Part shown: positions 16,754-26,076 of the stretch, one piece after another
How positions within the stretch are numbered: the stretch's first letter is position 1
Layout of the letters: each line of letters starts with the position of its first letter
Origin: Azospirillum griseum
Lineage (GTDB): Bacteria; Pseudomonadota; Alphaproteobacteria; Azospirillales; Azospirillaceae
Assembly (NCBI RefSeq): GCF_003966125.1
Contig: NZ_RXMA01000001.1
Coordinates: forward strand, 82,565-146,564
Direction of reading: 5' to 3'
Length of the DNA: 64,000 nt
The notes under the pieces: generated by a model
What the model was told of the DNA's origin: nothing
Seen by the model: the letters and a program-made list of their open reading frames with translations, nothing else
Database searches by the model: none
Position numbers and translations under genes: made by a program

Positions 16754-18864
16754 TGGGCGGTCTCCACAAACGGGGCGGCGGCGGTCAGAACCGGCAGGGT
16801 GAAGAGAAAGCGCGTGCCGCCATCAGGGGCCGCTTCGAACCACAAACGGCCATGGTGATGCTCCACGATGGACCGGCAGATGTTCAGGCCCATTCCCATA
16901 CCTTCGCTCTTGGTCGTGAAAAAGGGGGAAAACAGCCCGTCGGCGATGTCCGGGGCGATGCCGCAGCCGTGGTCGCGGATTTCGGTCAACAGCGCACCGT
17001 CGGCCGTGGCGGTGACGGTGGCGATCAGGCGGCGGTCGGCGCGCGGCGTGCGGGCCATCGCCTCGATCCCGTTGCGCATCAGGTTCAACACCACCTGCTG
17101 CAACAGGATGCGGTCGCCCGCCACCGGCGGCAGATCGGCGGACGCGGTCATCTCCACCCGCACCCCCAGCCGGGCGGCGTCCGCCCCCATCAGACCGACG
17201 CAATCCTCCAGCACCGTCGCCAGCGAACACGGGGCGACGTTCGGCTCGCTTTTGCGCACGAAGTCGTGGACGCGGCGCACGATCAACCCGGCGCGGCGGG
17301 CCTGAGCCGCCAGCTTGTCGAGCGCGGCGGCGACCTCCTGCGTGTCGAAGCGGTCGGAGCGCAGACGGTTCAGGCAGCCGGTGCAATAGCTGGCGATGGC
17401 CGACAGCGGTTGGTTCAGCTCATGCGCCAGGGTCGAGGCCATTTCGCCCATGGTGATGAGGCGGGAGGTCTGTTGCAGACGCTCCTGCTGCTGGCGCGCC
17501 AGATCCTCGGACTTTTTGCGTTCGGTGATGTCGAGGACCGATCCCATCCAACCGGTGTGCCGCCCGTTGGCGTCGATCAGCGGCGCTTCGTAGATCAGCG
17601 CGTCGAACCGTTCGCCGTTGGACCGGCGGAACCGCATCTCCAGCCCGCTTTCCGGCGCCCGCCCGGCCAACACCTCGCGGAACGCCGCCTCGGCCCGGTC
17701 CAGATCCTCCGGCAGCCAATAGGGCATCGGTGGGCCGCGCCCGACCATCTCTTCGGCCGACCAGCCAACCATCCGGCAAAAGGCCGGATTCACATAGGTG
17801 ATACGCCCGTCGAGATCGCGGGCGCGCATGCCCACCGTCAGGCTGTCCTCCATCGCCTTGCGGAAGGCGTGCTCCTCCCGCAGCGCCTCTTCCGCCCGCA
17901 GCCGTCCGGCGATGTGGCGGCGCAGCGACCACAGGCTCCACAGGGCCGATCCGGTCAGGCCGAAGATCGCCACCACCAGGATCGTGCGGGTCGTGTTGCG
18001 GTCGTTGGGATAGGCGGTGATGACCAGCGACACGCCGTGACCGGGAGGATCGAAGGGGATGACGTGGTTGCGCGCCGAATCGGGCGGGCTGTCCGGCGCG
18101 GTCGGCCCCAACACCGACAGGCGCGATTTGGCTCCCAACACCGCGCCGCGCGCGTCGGTGATCTCCAACTGGTAACGCTGGGCGAACCACCAGGGCACGT
18201 GATGGGTCAGCATCGCTTCCAGCGAGAACACGCCGACCAGCGCCCCGACAAACACCCCGTTGCGGTGCAGCGGGAACACCGCGTCAAAGCCGACATCGTT
18301 GGCGTCGATCCGATAGGGGCTGCTGTAGGCGCGCAGGCCGGAGGAGCGGGCGATGCGGAAGGCGTCGCCGCGCGGCGTCTGCGCCAGAAACTCCGGCGTG
18401 TCGCCCTCCACCGCCCCGGTTTCCGGCGCGGCTTCGGCAGGCGGATGGACCAGCCGCGCCCGCCCCAGGGAATCGAGCCACAGCACCCGCTCGATGGCCG
18501 GGTTGGTGTTGACGATGATCGACGCCATGTCGGCGACCTGGACCTGATTGACCGCGTCGCGCCCCAGCGATTCGGCCAGCCGTTCCAACTTGTCCTCGTC
18601 GGAGGTCAGTTGGAACCGCATGTTCTGTTCGATCCACAGCGCGTCCTTGACCAACTCCGCCGCCTGCTCCTCGCGCTCGTTGCGTTGCAGCAGCCACAAA
18701 AAGGCCCCGAGCAGCACCACAACCAGCGCCATGGCGATGATCGGGGTGGCGTGACGGATGGCGCGCAGCGGACGCGGCGCAGCGGAATGTCCATGGCCGG
18801 ACGACCGGTCGCTCCGCGAGAAAAAACGTGTTGCATCAAAGAAGTGTCTGAATCTGTCGCGCAC
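16750..18864 (-). CDS. dctS: C4-dicarboxylate sensor histidine kinase DctS
   Basis: About 704 residues. Membrane segment at about 42-65 (IIAMALVVVLLGAFLWLL), a periplasmic sensor region, a second membrane segment near 295-315, then a PAS domain (MEDSLTVGMRARDLDGRITYVNPAF ... GRHTGWMGSVLDITERK, about 340-455), HisKA with AHELNQPLSAIASY (His about 471) and HATPase (NLMRNGIEAM, DHGCGIAPD, GMGMGLNICRSI). It phosphorylates DctR in response to C4-dicarboxylates. The start is uncertain: the GTG at 18864 lacks a good ribosome binding site, and the next in-frame ATG (18732) falls inside the first membrane segment. The frame stays open to 20142 but that part overlaps dctP. Confidence 0.85.
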   Translation of the reverse strand: MRDRFRHFFDATRFFSRSDRSSGHGHSAAPRPLRAIRHATPIIAMALVVVLLGAFLWLLQRNEREEQAAELVKDALWIEQNMRFQLTSDEDKLERLAESLGRDAVNQVQVADMASIIVNTNPAIERVLWLDSLGRARLVHPPAEAAPETGAVEGDTPEFLAQTPRGDAFRIARSSGLRAYSSPYRIDANDVGFDAVFPLHRNGVFVGALVGVFSLEAMLTHHVPWWFAQRYQLEITDARGAVLGAKSRLSVLGPTAPDSPPDSARNHVIPFDPPGHGVSLVITAYPNDRNTTRTILVVAIFGLTGSALWSLWSLRRHIAGRLRAEEALREEHAFRKAMEDSLTVGMRARDLDGRITYVNPAFCRMVGWSAEEMVGRGPPMPYWLPEDLDRAEAAFREVLAGRAPESGLEMRFRRSNGERFDALIYEAPLIDANGRHTGWMGSVLDITERKKSEDLARQQQERLQQTSRLITMGEMASTLAHELNQPLSAIASYCTGCLNRLRSDRFDTQEVAAALDKLAAQARRAGLIVRRVHDFVRKSEPNVAPCSLATVLEDCVGLMGADAARLGVRVEMTASADLPPVAGDRILLQQVVLNLMRNGIEAMARTPRADRRLIATVTATADGALLTEIRDHGCGIAPDIADGLFSPFFTTKSEGMGMGLNICRSIVEHHHGRLWFEAAPDGGTRFLFTLPVLTAAAPFVETAQ

Positions 18865-18884
18865 GTCGTCACAGAAATCCGGGG

Positions 18885-18913
18885 TTGTGGGCGCGGTCTG
18901 CGGATTTCCACAA
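18885..18913. promoter_or_regulatory. Inverted repeat in the dctS-dctP divergent promoter region
   Basis: TTGTGG (18885-18890) and CCACAA (18908-18913) form a perfect 6-bp inverted repeat with a 17-bp spacer, in the 141-bp gap between dctS and dctP. A candidate DctR site by position only. Confidence 0.35.
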
Positions 18914-19005
18914 TAGCCGCGCCGCACAGACTGTTGAAGAATGCAGCATAAGTTCGGGGTTGGACAATCCACCACACGAATATTCGGAAGAGAAGGGACG
19001 CACCC

Positions 19006-20016
19006 ATGAAGCTCGTGACTCTCCTGTGCGCCGCTGCGGTCGGCTGCATGATGTCGGCCCCTGTGGCCTTCGCCCAGGATCAAATCCTCATCAAGTTCAG
19101 CCACGTCGTCGCCCAGGACACGCCCAAGGGCAAGGGGGCTGAAAAGTTCAAGGAACTGGCGGAAAAGGCCACCGGCGGCAAGGTGAAGGTCGAGGTCTAT
19201 CCCAACAGCCAGCTCTACAAGGACAAGGAAGAGCTTGAGGCCCTTCAGCTGGGTGCCGTCCAGATGCTCGCCCCGTCGCTGGCCAAGTTCGGCCCGCTGG
19301 GTGCGAAGGAATTCGAGGTCTTCGATCTGCCCTACATCTTCCCGAACAAGACCGTTCTGCGCCGCGTGACCGAGGGTCCGATCGGCAAGCAGCTGTTCCA
19401 GAAGCTGGAATCGAAGGGCATCGTCGGGCTGGCCTATTGGGACAACGGCTTCAAGATCATGAGCGCCAACAAGCCGCTCATCAAGCCGGAGGACATGAAG
19501 GGCCAGAAGATGCGCATCCAGTCGTCCAAGGTTCTGGACGCCCAGATGCGCACGCTGGGCGCGCTGCCCCAGGTGATGGCCTTCTCCGAAGTCTATCAGG
19601 CGCTGCAGACCGGCGTTGTCGATGGCACGGAAAACCCGCCGTCGAACATGTACACCCAGAAAATGCATGAGGTGCAGAAGCACGCCACGATCACCGAGCA
19701 TGGCTATCTCGGCTACGCGGTCATCGTGAACAAGAAGTTCTGGGACGGCCTGCCCGCCGACATCCGCACCGCGCTGGACGGCGCGATGAAGGAAGCGACC
19801 GCCTACGCCAACGACATCGCCCAGAACGAAAACGACGTGGCGATGGCGCAGATGAAGGCGTCGGGCAAGACCCAGTTCCGCGAACAGACCCCGGAAGAAC
19901 GCGCCGCCTGGATGAAGGCCCTGATGCCGGTCCACAAGGACACTGAGTCCCGCGTCGGCAAGGACCTGATCGAGGCGATCAACAAGGAAGCCGCCGCCGC
20001 CGGCGTGAAGATGTAA
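19006..20016 (+). CDS. dctP: TRAP transporter C4-dicarboxylate-binding protein DctP
   Basis: 336 residues. A signal peptide ends at about 23 (MSAPVAFAQ). The DctP/SBP family 7 body follows: IKFSHVVAQDTPKGKGAEKFKEL, GKVKVEVYPNSQLYKDKEELEALQLGAVQM, DLPYIFPN, KMRIQSSKVLDAQMRTLGA, and the hallmark EVYQALQTGVVDGTENPP with the substrate-carboxylate-binding Arg in KMRIQSS. It captures malate, succinate or fumarate in the periplasm and hands them to DctQM. The RBS is GAAGGGA. The gap of 206 bp to dctQ holds a hairpin that probably allows higher expression of the binding protein. Confidence 0.96.
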   Translation: MKLVTLLCAAAVGCMMSAPVAFAQDQILIKFSHVVAQDTPKGKGAEKFKELAEKATGGKVKVEVYPNSQLYKDKEELEALQLGAVQMLAPSLAKFGPLGAKEFEVFDLPYIFPNKTVLRRVTEGPIGKQLFQKLESKGIVGLAYWDNGFKIMSANKPLIKPEDMKGQKMRIQSSKVLDAQMRTLGALPQVMAFSEVYQALQTGVVDGTENPPSNMYTQKMHEVQKHATITEHGYLGYAVIVNKKFWDGLPADIRTALDGAMKEATAYANDIAQNENDVAMAQMKASGKTQFREQTPEERAAWMKALMPVHKDTESRVGKDLIEAINKEAAAAGVKM

Positions 20017-20069
20017 GACAGCGCGTTCCGCTTCCCCCGTTTGGCCCCCTGTCTGGCCCCACCTTTCAG

Positions 20070-20092
20070 GGTCGGGCGGGGGCGGCCCGACC
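20070..20092 (+). repeat. Intercistronic hairpin between dctP and dctQ
   Basis: Stem GGTCGGG / CCCGACC with a 9-base loop, no T-tract. Hairpins here are common in binding-protein operons, where they stabilise the upstream message or cause partial termination. Confidence 0.5.
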
Positions 20093-20222
20093 GGGCCAAG
20101 GGCCGGGGTGAGAGGAAGCGCGGTGCTTCCAGCCTGTCTCACCCCGCACGCCCATCACTGATTTTGCGCACACACCCGCCGATTCGCACACCGGCCTTTC
20201 CGCACTCCGGGGGTTTCCCGCC

Positions 20223-20792
20223 ATGATTCTCCGTTTGCTTGATCGCCTGGAGGAAGCGTTGATCGCTTCCCTGATGGCGGTGGCGACGCTGGTGATTTTT
20301 GCCGCCGTTCTCCATCGCTACATCTCCGGCATCCCCGTTGTTCAGGATTACGTTCTGCGCTGGGATTTGTCCTGGGCGCAGGAGCTTTGCATTTATCTGT
20401 TCGTGTGGATGGCCAAATTCGGGGCCGCCTATGGCGTGCGCACCGGCATCCATGTCGGCGTCGACGTCGTCATCAACCGGATGCCGCCGGACCTGCACAG
20501 GAAATTCGTGCTGATCGGGCTGGGCGCTGGCGCGCTGTTCACCGGCATCGTCGGAACGCTGGGGGCCAACTTCGTCTACCACATCGCCCAGACCGAACAG
20601 GTCTCCGCCGATCTGGAAGCGCCGATGTGGCTGGTTTATCTGGCGATCCCGCTGGGGTCCTATCTGATGTGCTTCCGCTTCCTTCAGGTGGCCGTGGCCT
20701 TCATCCGCACCGGCGAACTGCCCCACCACGATCACGCCCATGTTGATGGCATCGACCCGGTCGAAGCCGCCAAGGAAGGAGGCCCGGCATGA
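20223..20792 (+). CDS. dctQ: TRAP transporter small permease DctQ
   Basis: 189 residues with four membrane segments (about 12-32, 52-70, 92-115 and 137-160). The DctQ hallmark appears in LSWAQELCIYLFVWMAKFGAAYGVRTGIHVGVDV. DctQ associates with the large subunit DctM and is required for sodium-driven uptake. The C-terminal tail (HHDHAHVDGIDPVEAAKE) is cytoplasmic and His/Asp rich. The last 4 bp overlap the dctM start (ATGA). Confidence 0.94.
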   Translation: MILRLLDRLEEALIASLMAVATLVIFAAVLHRYISGIPVVQDYVLRWDLSWAQELCIYLFVWMAKFGAAYGVRTGIHVGVDVVINRMPPDLHRKFVLIGLGAGALFTGIVGTLGANFVYHIAQTEQVSADLEAPMWLVYLAIPLGSYLMCFRFLQVAVAFIRTGELPHHDHAHVDGIDPVEAAKEGGPA

Positions 20793-22087
20793 GCGCGGCC
20801 ATCATCTTCGGTCTTCTGCTGGTCCTGATGCTGACCGGCATGCCGATTTCGATTTCGTTGGGTCTGACCGTTCTGACCTTCCTGTTCACCATGACCGACG
20901 TGCCGATCAACGCCGTCGCCCTGAAGCTGTTCACCGGCATCGAGAAGTTCGAGATCATGGCGATCCCGTTCTTCATCCTGGCGGGCAACTTCCTGACGCA
21001 TGGCGGCGTCGCGCGCCGCATGATCAACTTCGCCACCGCCATGGTCGGCCACTGGCACGGCGGGCTTGGTCTGGCGGGCGTCATGGCTTGCGCCCTGTTC
21101 GCGGCGGTGTCGGGGTCCAGCCCGGCCACCGTGGTCGCCATCGGCTCCATCATCCTGCCCGCCATGGTGGCGCAGGGCTTCCCGCGCAACTTCGGCGCGG
21201 GCATCATCACCACCTCGGGCGCGCTGGGCATCCTGATCCCGCCGTCCATCGTGATGGTGATGTATTGCGTGGCCACCACCGGCCACCCGCAAGCCCCGTC
21301 CATCGGCCAGATGTTCATCGCCGGTGTGGTCCCCGGCCTGATGCTGGCCTTCCTGCTGGGCTTCACCACCTGGTACCGCGCCCGCAAGTTCGGCTACCCC
21401 CGCCTGCCCAAGGCGACCGCCGCGCAACGCATCAACGCCCTGCGTGAAAGCTTCTGGGGCCTGCTGCTGATCGTCGTGGTGATGGGCGGCATCTACAGCG
21501 GCGTGTTCACCCCGACCGAAGCGGCGGCGATGGCGGCGGTCTACGCCTTCATCGTGGCGGTGTTCGTCTACAAGGATATGCCGCTGTCCAGCGTGCCGAA
21601 GGTGCTGCTGTCGTCGGCCAGCATGTCGGCCATGCTGCTCTACATCATCACCAACGCCGTGCTGTTCTCCTTCCTGATGACGTCGGAACAGATCCCGCAG
21701 GCGATGGCCGCCTGGATCATGGACCAGAACATGGGCGTCTGGGTGTTCCTGCTGGTCGTGAACATCATTCTGTTGGCCGCCGGCAACTTCATGGAGCCGT
21801 CGTCCATCGTCCTCATCATGGCCCCGATCCTGTTCCCGGTCGCCATGAAGCTGGGCATCGATCCGGTGCATTTCGGCATCCTGATCATCGTCAACATGGA
21901 AGTCGGCATGTGCCACCCGCCGGTTGGTCTCAACCTCTACGTCGCCAGCGGCATCACCAAGATGGGCATCACCGAACTGACCGTGGCCGTGTGGCCGTGG
22001 CTGCTGACGATGCTGCTCTTCCTGGGTGCCGTCACCTACATCCCGGCGATCACCCTGTGGTTCCCGCGTCTGTTGGGCTTCATGTAA
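20789..22087 (+). CDS. dctM: TRAP transporter large permease DctM
   Basis: 432 residues, almost wholly membrane-embedded, with about 12 segments. Family marks include LLVLMLTGMPISISLGLTVL at the start, EKFEIMAIPFFILAGNFLTHGGVARR, AAVSGSSPATVVAIGSIILPAM, GALGILIPPSIVMVMY, and the C-terminal MEVGMCHPPVGLNLYVASGI. DctM is the transport subunit of the C4-dicarboxylate TRAP system and uses a sodium gradient. It ends the dctPQM operon and is followed by a strong terminator at 22136. Confidence 0.96.
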   Translation: MSAAIIFGLLLVLMLTGMPISISLGLTVLTFLFTMTDVPINAVALKLFTGIEKFEIMAIPFFILAGNFLTHGGVARRMINFATAMVGHWHGGLGLAGVMACALFAAVSGSSPATVVAIGSIILPAMVAQGFPRNFGAGIITTSGALGILIPPSIVMVMYCVATTGHPQAPSIGQMFIAGVVPGLMLAFLLGFTTWYRARKFGYPRLPKATAAQRINALRESFWGLLLIVVVMGGIYSGVFTPTEAAAMAAVYAFIVAVFVYKDMPLSSVPKVLLSSASMSAMLLYIITNAVLFSFLMTSEQIPQAMAAWIMDQNMGVWVFLLVVNIILLAAGNFMEPSSIVLIMAPILFPVAMKLGIDPVHFGILIIVNMEVGMCHPPVGLNLYVASGITKMGITELTVAVWPWLLTMLLFLGAVTYIPAITLWFPRLLGFM

Positions 22088-22135
22088 GCACCAGCGGCGC
22101 GACCGGATCGCATCCGGTCCCAAAAGGTCCAACGC

Positions 22136-22166
22136 AACGGGCGCGGTCCATTCGACCGCGCCCGTT
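22136..22166 (+). terminator. Terminator after dctM
   Basis: Perfect 13-bp stem AACGGGCGCGGTC / GACCGCGCCCGTT with loop CATTC, followed by CGCGTTTG. Confidence 0.8.
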
Positions 22167-22318
22167 CGCGTTTGCGCGCCAAAAAAAATGGCACCGGCCG
22201 CCTGAAGAGCCGCCACGTCGCATCAACACCCCAACGCATCCTTTGCGTGCGGCGTCCTCCGTTTCTGTTACACTGCCGGGGTCGATGATCGTCCTTCCCC
22301 CCAAACCCATGCGGCGCG

Positions 22319-23848
22319 ATGGCCACCCTTGCAGAAGCGCTGTCCATCGCGCTTGATCTTCACCAGGCCGGACGGTTGGACGAGGCGGAGACGCTGTACC
22401 GCCGCATTCTGACCGCTGCCCCCGGGCAACCCGACGCCCTGCATCTGTCCGGCGTGCTGGCGGGTCAGCGTGGCCGGACGGATCAGGGGATCGCCTTGAT
22501 TCAAAAGGCCATCGCCCTCACGCCATCCGCCGCCGATTGCCGGATCAATCTGGCCGATCTGCTCCGCCGCACCGGTCGTCTGGCCCAGGCCGCCGCCCTG
22601 TACCGGCAGGCCCTGACCCTGAGACCGGATCGGGACGACGCGCTGGCCGCGCTGGCGCTGACCGCCGCCCGGTTGGGAAGCGGTCAAACCCCCGCCACGC
22701 AGGCCGCCAATTGGTATCGGTTGGCGTTGGCGATCCGGCCGGACTTTGTCGATGTCGTCGGCAATCTGATCGGGCTGTGCGAGGCCGATGCGGCGTTGAC
22801 CCTGCTGTCCCGTCGCATCCGTCTTCGGGCGGACACCGACGCCTTGGCCGCCCGCGCCGCGCGCCGCCACCAGACCCAGGACAGCGCCGGGGCGCAGGCC
22901 GATCTGCGCGCCGCGCTGGCCCTGGCACCCGACCGCGCCGATCTGTGGCAGGAGTTGGGCGAAAGCCTGCACGGGGACGAGGCGTTCAGCGACGCCGTCA
23001 GCGCCCTGTCCCGCGCGGCGGCGCTGGCCCCCCACCGCTCCCCCGTCCGTCCCCGCCTTGGCCTGCTGCTGCGCACCGTCGGGCGCTTGGCCGAGGCCGC
23101 CGACCAGTACCGCCGCGTCCTGGCCGACAACCCCGACCACAGCGCCGTCCGCAGCGCCTTGTGGGAGGTGGAACGCGCGCTTGGCCTTCACGCTGCCTAT
23201 CACGGGCATGAGGGGCAGGACGCCTTCGTCCATCGGACCTTCTTTCCCGATCGGACCGGCGGCGTCTTTCTCGACATCGGGGCCTATGACGGCGTCACCT
23301 GGTCCAACACCCTGTTTTTCGAGCGCGAGTTGGGTTGGACCGGCCTGTGTGTGGAGGCGTCCCCCACCCGCTTCGCCGCGCTCGCCCGCAACCGGCCCGG
23401 CCCGAACCTGAACATCGCCCTGGCCAATCGCGAGGGAGAGGCCGAGTTCCTCGACATCCTCGATGGACCGGCGATGATGGGGGGGCTCAGCGAAACCTTT
23501 GATCCCGGCCAGCGGGCCTTCGTCGACACCCTCATCCACGACAAACGGCTCATCACCGTGCCGGTGCGGCGGCTGGGCGCGGTGCTGGCCGAGCATGGCA
23601 TCACCCATGTTCAGTATTGCTCCATCGACACCGAAGGGGCCGAGCGCAGCATCATCGAGTCCATCGACTTTTCCCGCGTCACCATCGACGTGTTTTCCCT
23701 GGAAAACCCGCCGGAGGATCCCGGCCTGCGCGCGCTGATGGACGGGCTTGGTTATGAGCGGGTGTGCCGCTTTTTCGGTGGGGACGAGGTGTATGCCCGG
23801 CGCGGGCTGCATCGCCACCCGCCAAGCCCTGCGTCTAGCATGGGTTGA
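22319..23848 (+). CDS. TPR protein fused to FkbM-family methyltransferase
   Basis: 509 residues. The N-terminal 270 residues are tetratricopeptide repeats (ALDLHQAGRLDEAETLYRRILTAAPGQPDALHLSGVL and similar units near 40, 75, 180, 215 and 250). The C-terminal part (about 300-490) is an FkbM-type SAM methyltransferase: GGVFLDIGAYDGVTWSNTLFFE (SAM loop), GLCVEASPTRF, and VQYCSIDTEGAERSIIESID. FkbM enzymes O-methylate sugars or polyketides; TPR-FkbM fusions are often linked to surface polysaccharide or flagellin glycan decoration. The target is not shown here. It stands alone after the dctPQM terminator. Confidence 0.88.
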   Translation: MATLAEALSIALDLHQAGRLDEAETLYRRILTAAPGQPDALHLSGVLAGQRGRTDQGIALIQKAIALTPSAADCRINLADLLRRTGRLAQAAALYRQALTLRPDRDDALAALALTAARLGSGQTPATQAANWYRLALAIRPDFVDVVGNLIGLCEADAALTLLSRRIRLRADTDALAARAARRHQTQDSAGAQADLRAALALAPDRADLWQELGESLHGDEAFSDAVSALSRAAALAPHRSPVRPRLGLLLRTVGRLAEAADQYRRVLADNPDHSAVRSALWEVERALGLHAAYHGHEGQDAFVHRTFFPDRTGGVFLDIGAYDGVTWSNTLFFERELGWTGLCVEASPTRFAALARNRPGPNLNIALANREGEAEFLDILDGPAMMGGLSETFDPGQRAFVDTLIHDKRLITVPVRRLGAVLAEHGITHVQYCSIDTEGAERSIIESIDFSRVTIDVFSLENPPEDPGLRALMDGLGYERVCRFFGGDEVYARRGLHRHPPSPASSMG

Positions 23849-23914
23849 AGCGGCGGCGACAACAGCCCTACACTCGCTGCCGCTTCTTTGTGCACGAACC
23901 CAGAGGGTCCCGCC

Positions 23915-25969
23915 GTGACGTCGTCGCCGTTCCTGCCCACCGCCTGCCCGCATGATTGCCCCAGCACCTGCGCCCTGGAGGTGGAACGGCTCGCCCCCGA
24001 CCGCATCGGCAAGGTGCGCGGGGCGGCGGAGAACAGCTACACGGCGGGCGTGATCTGCGCCAAGGTCAGCCGCTACGCCGAACGGGTCCATTCGCCCGAC
24101 CGGCTGAAAACCCCGCTGCTGCGCACCGGCCCGAAGGGATCGGGGCAATGGACCGCCATCGGCTGGGACGAGGCGCTGGACCGCATCGCCGACGAATTCC
24201 TGAAGGCCGAACGGACCTTTGGCGCGGAATCAGTCTGGCCGCTCTATTACGCCGGAACCATGGGGCTGGTGCAGCGCGGCAGCATCAACCGGCTGCGCCA
24301 CGTCAAAGGCTATTCGCGCCAGACCAGCACCGTTTGCGACACCCCGGCCAACATGGGCTGGCTGGCGGGCTATGGCGACATCCGGGGGGCCGACCCCCGC
24401 GAAATGGCCGACAGCGACCTGATCGTGAATTGGGGCGGCAACCCGGTGGCCACGCAGGTCAACGTGATGACCCACATCAGCCGCGCCCGCAAGGGCCGGG
24501 GGGCGAAGCTCGTCACCATCGACCCCTACCGCACCGGCACCGCCGAGGTGTCCGACCTGCATCTGATGCTGCGGCCCGGCACCGATGGCGCGCTGGCCTG
24601 CGCGGTGATGCATGTGCTGTTCCGCGAGGGCTACGCCGACCGCGCCTATCTCGCCCGCCTGACCGCCGACGCCGACCGCTTTGAAGCTCATCTGGCCAGC
24701 CGCACCCCGGAATGGGCCGCCGCCATCACCGGCCTGACGGTGGAGGCGATTGAGGGATTCGCCCGGCTCTACGGCTCCACCCCGCGCAGCTATCTGCGCC
24801 TGGGTTACGGCGTCAGCCGCAGCCACAACGGGGCGGCCCAGATGCACGCGGTGTCCTGCCTGCCCGTCGTCTCCGGATCGTGGCAGCACAAGGGCGGCGG
24901 CGCGCTCTATTGCTCGTCGGGCATCTACCACATCGACCGCACCCTGTCGGAAGGGCTGGACCGGCAGGACACGCGGGTGCGCAGCTTCGACCAGTCGCGC
25001 ATCGGCGCGGTGCTGACCGGCGACCCGCGCGACCTGACCAGTGGCCCGCCGGTCAAGGCCATGCTGATCCAGAACACCAACCCGGCGGCGATCTGCCCGG
25101 ATTCCAACCGGGTGCGCCAAGGTTTCCTGCGCGAGGATCTGTTCGTCGCGGTGCACGAACAGTTCATGACCGACACCGCGCAACTGGCCGATCTGGTGAT
25201 CCCGGCCACCACCTTCCTGGAGCATGACGACCTTTATCGCGGCGGCGGGCAGATGCACATCCTGATCGGCCGCAAGCTGATCGAGCCGCAGCACGAGGCG
25301 CGCGAAAACCATTGGGTGATCTCCGAAATCGCCCGCCGGGTCGGGGCCGAGCATCCGGGATTCGGCATGACCGCGTTGGAGATCATCGACGCCATGCTGA
25401 AAAGCTCCGGCCTGGGCGACGCCGAAACGCTGACCGGGGACCGCTGGATCGACGCCCAGCCGGATTTCGACACCTCCCATTTCCTCAACGGGTTCGCCTG
25501 GCCGGATGGCAAGTTCCGCTTCGCCCCCGATTGGGCCGCGCTTGGCCCCTATGGCGGCATGCCGGAACTGCCCGACCACATGCCGCCCGCCCGCGACGCC
25601 AACGCCGAACACCCGTTCCGGCTGGTGACGGCCCCGGCCCGCCAGTTCCTGAACACCTCCTTTGGCGAAACCGTCACCTCGCAACGGCGGGAAGGTCGCC
25701 CGACCGCGCTGATCCACCCGGAGGACCTGACCGCGCTGGCGTTGACCGACGGCGCGCCGGTGCGGCTGGGCAACACGCAGGGCAGCGTGGTGGTGCACGC
25801 CAAGCCCTTCGCCGGGGTGCCGCGCGGTGTGGTCATCGTGGAAGGCATCTGGCCCAACACCGCCTTTGTCGAAGGCATGGGCATCAACAGCCTGACCTCG
25901 CCCGAACCGATCCCCCCGGCGGGCGGGGCCGCGTTCCACGACACCGCCGTGTGGATGCGGGCGGCGTGA
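23915..25969 (+). CDS. Molybdopterin-dependent oxidoreductase with N-terminal 4Fe-4S site
   Basis: 684 residues from a GTG at 23915 with GAGGG upstream; an in-frame TTG at 23888 is also open. The N-terminus has Cys ligands ACPHDCPSTCALEVE and a fourth in TAGVICAKV, typical of the MopB 4Fe-4S domain. The molybdopterin domain follows (GWDEALDRIADEFLKAE, NWGGNPVATQVN, LVTIDPYRTGTAE, YGVSRSHNGAAQMHA, AMLIQNTNPAAICPD, HEQFMTDTAQLADLVIPATTFLEHDD) and a molydopterin dinucleotide-binding domain closes the chain (about 575-680). There is no Tat signal, so it is cytoplasmic. It has no electron-transfer subunit nearby. The substrate is unknown. Confidence 0.9.
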   Translation: MTSSPFLPTACPHDCPSTCALEVERLAPDRIGKVRGAAENSYTAGVICAKVSRYAERVHSPDRLKTPLLRTGPKGSGQWTAIGWDEALDRIADEFLKAERTFGAESVWPLYYAGTMGLVQRGSINRLRHVKGYSRQTSTVCDTPANMGWLAGYGDIRGADPREMADSDLIVNWGGNPVATQVNVMTHISRARKGRGAKLVTIDPYRTGTAEVSDLHLMLRPGTDGALACAVMHVLFREGYADRAYLARLTADADRFEAHLASRTPEWAAAITGLTVEAIEGFARLYGSTPRSYLRLGYGVSRSHNGAAQMHAVSCLPVVSGSWQHKGGGALYCSSGIYHIDRTLSEGLDRQDTRVRSFDQSRIGAVLTGDPRDLTSGPPVKAMLIQNTNPAAICPDSNRVRQGFLREDLFVAVHEQFMTDTAQLADLVIPATTFLEHDDLYRGGGQMHILIGRKLIEPQHEARENHWVISEIARRVGAEHPGFGMTALEIIDAMLKSSGLGDAETLTGDRWIDAQPDFDTSHFLNGFAWPDGKFRFAPDWAALGPYGGMPELPDHMPPARDANAEHPFRLVTAPARQFLNTSFGETVTSQRREGRPTALIHPEDLTALALTDGAPVRLGNTQGSVVVHAKPFAGVPRGVVIVEGIWPNTAFVEGMGINSLTSPEPIPPAGGAAFHDTAVWMRAA

Positions 25970-26076
25970 TGGGGCTTCACTGAAAGTGAACGCCACCTTC
26001 TGAACAAGTCGTTGGTCGTGATGGCGCGGCGGCGGTAGCATCGCCCCAACCCTTCACGACCGCGACGGAGGCGGCG

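Noticed and set aside
18941..18952. ATGCAGCATAAG in the dctP promoter resembling the phasin operator
   Set aside because: It shares only the GCAGCATAAG half; the second GCA half needed for the CTGC-N3-GCA pattern is missing.
18865..20142. N-terminal extension of dctS by about 425 codons
   Set aside because: It would overlap the whole of dctP in antisense, and its translation is unlike any kinase sensor domain.
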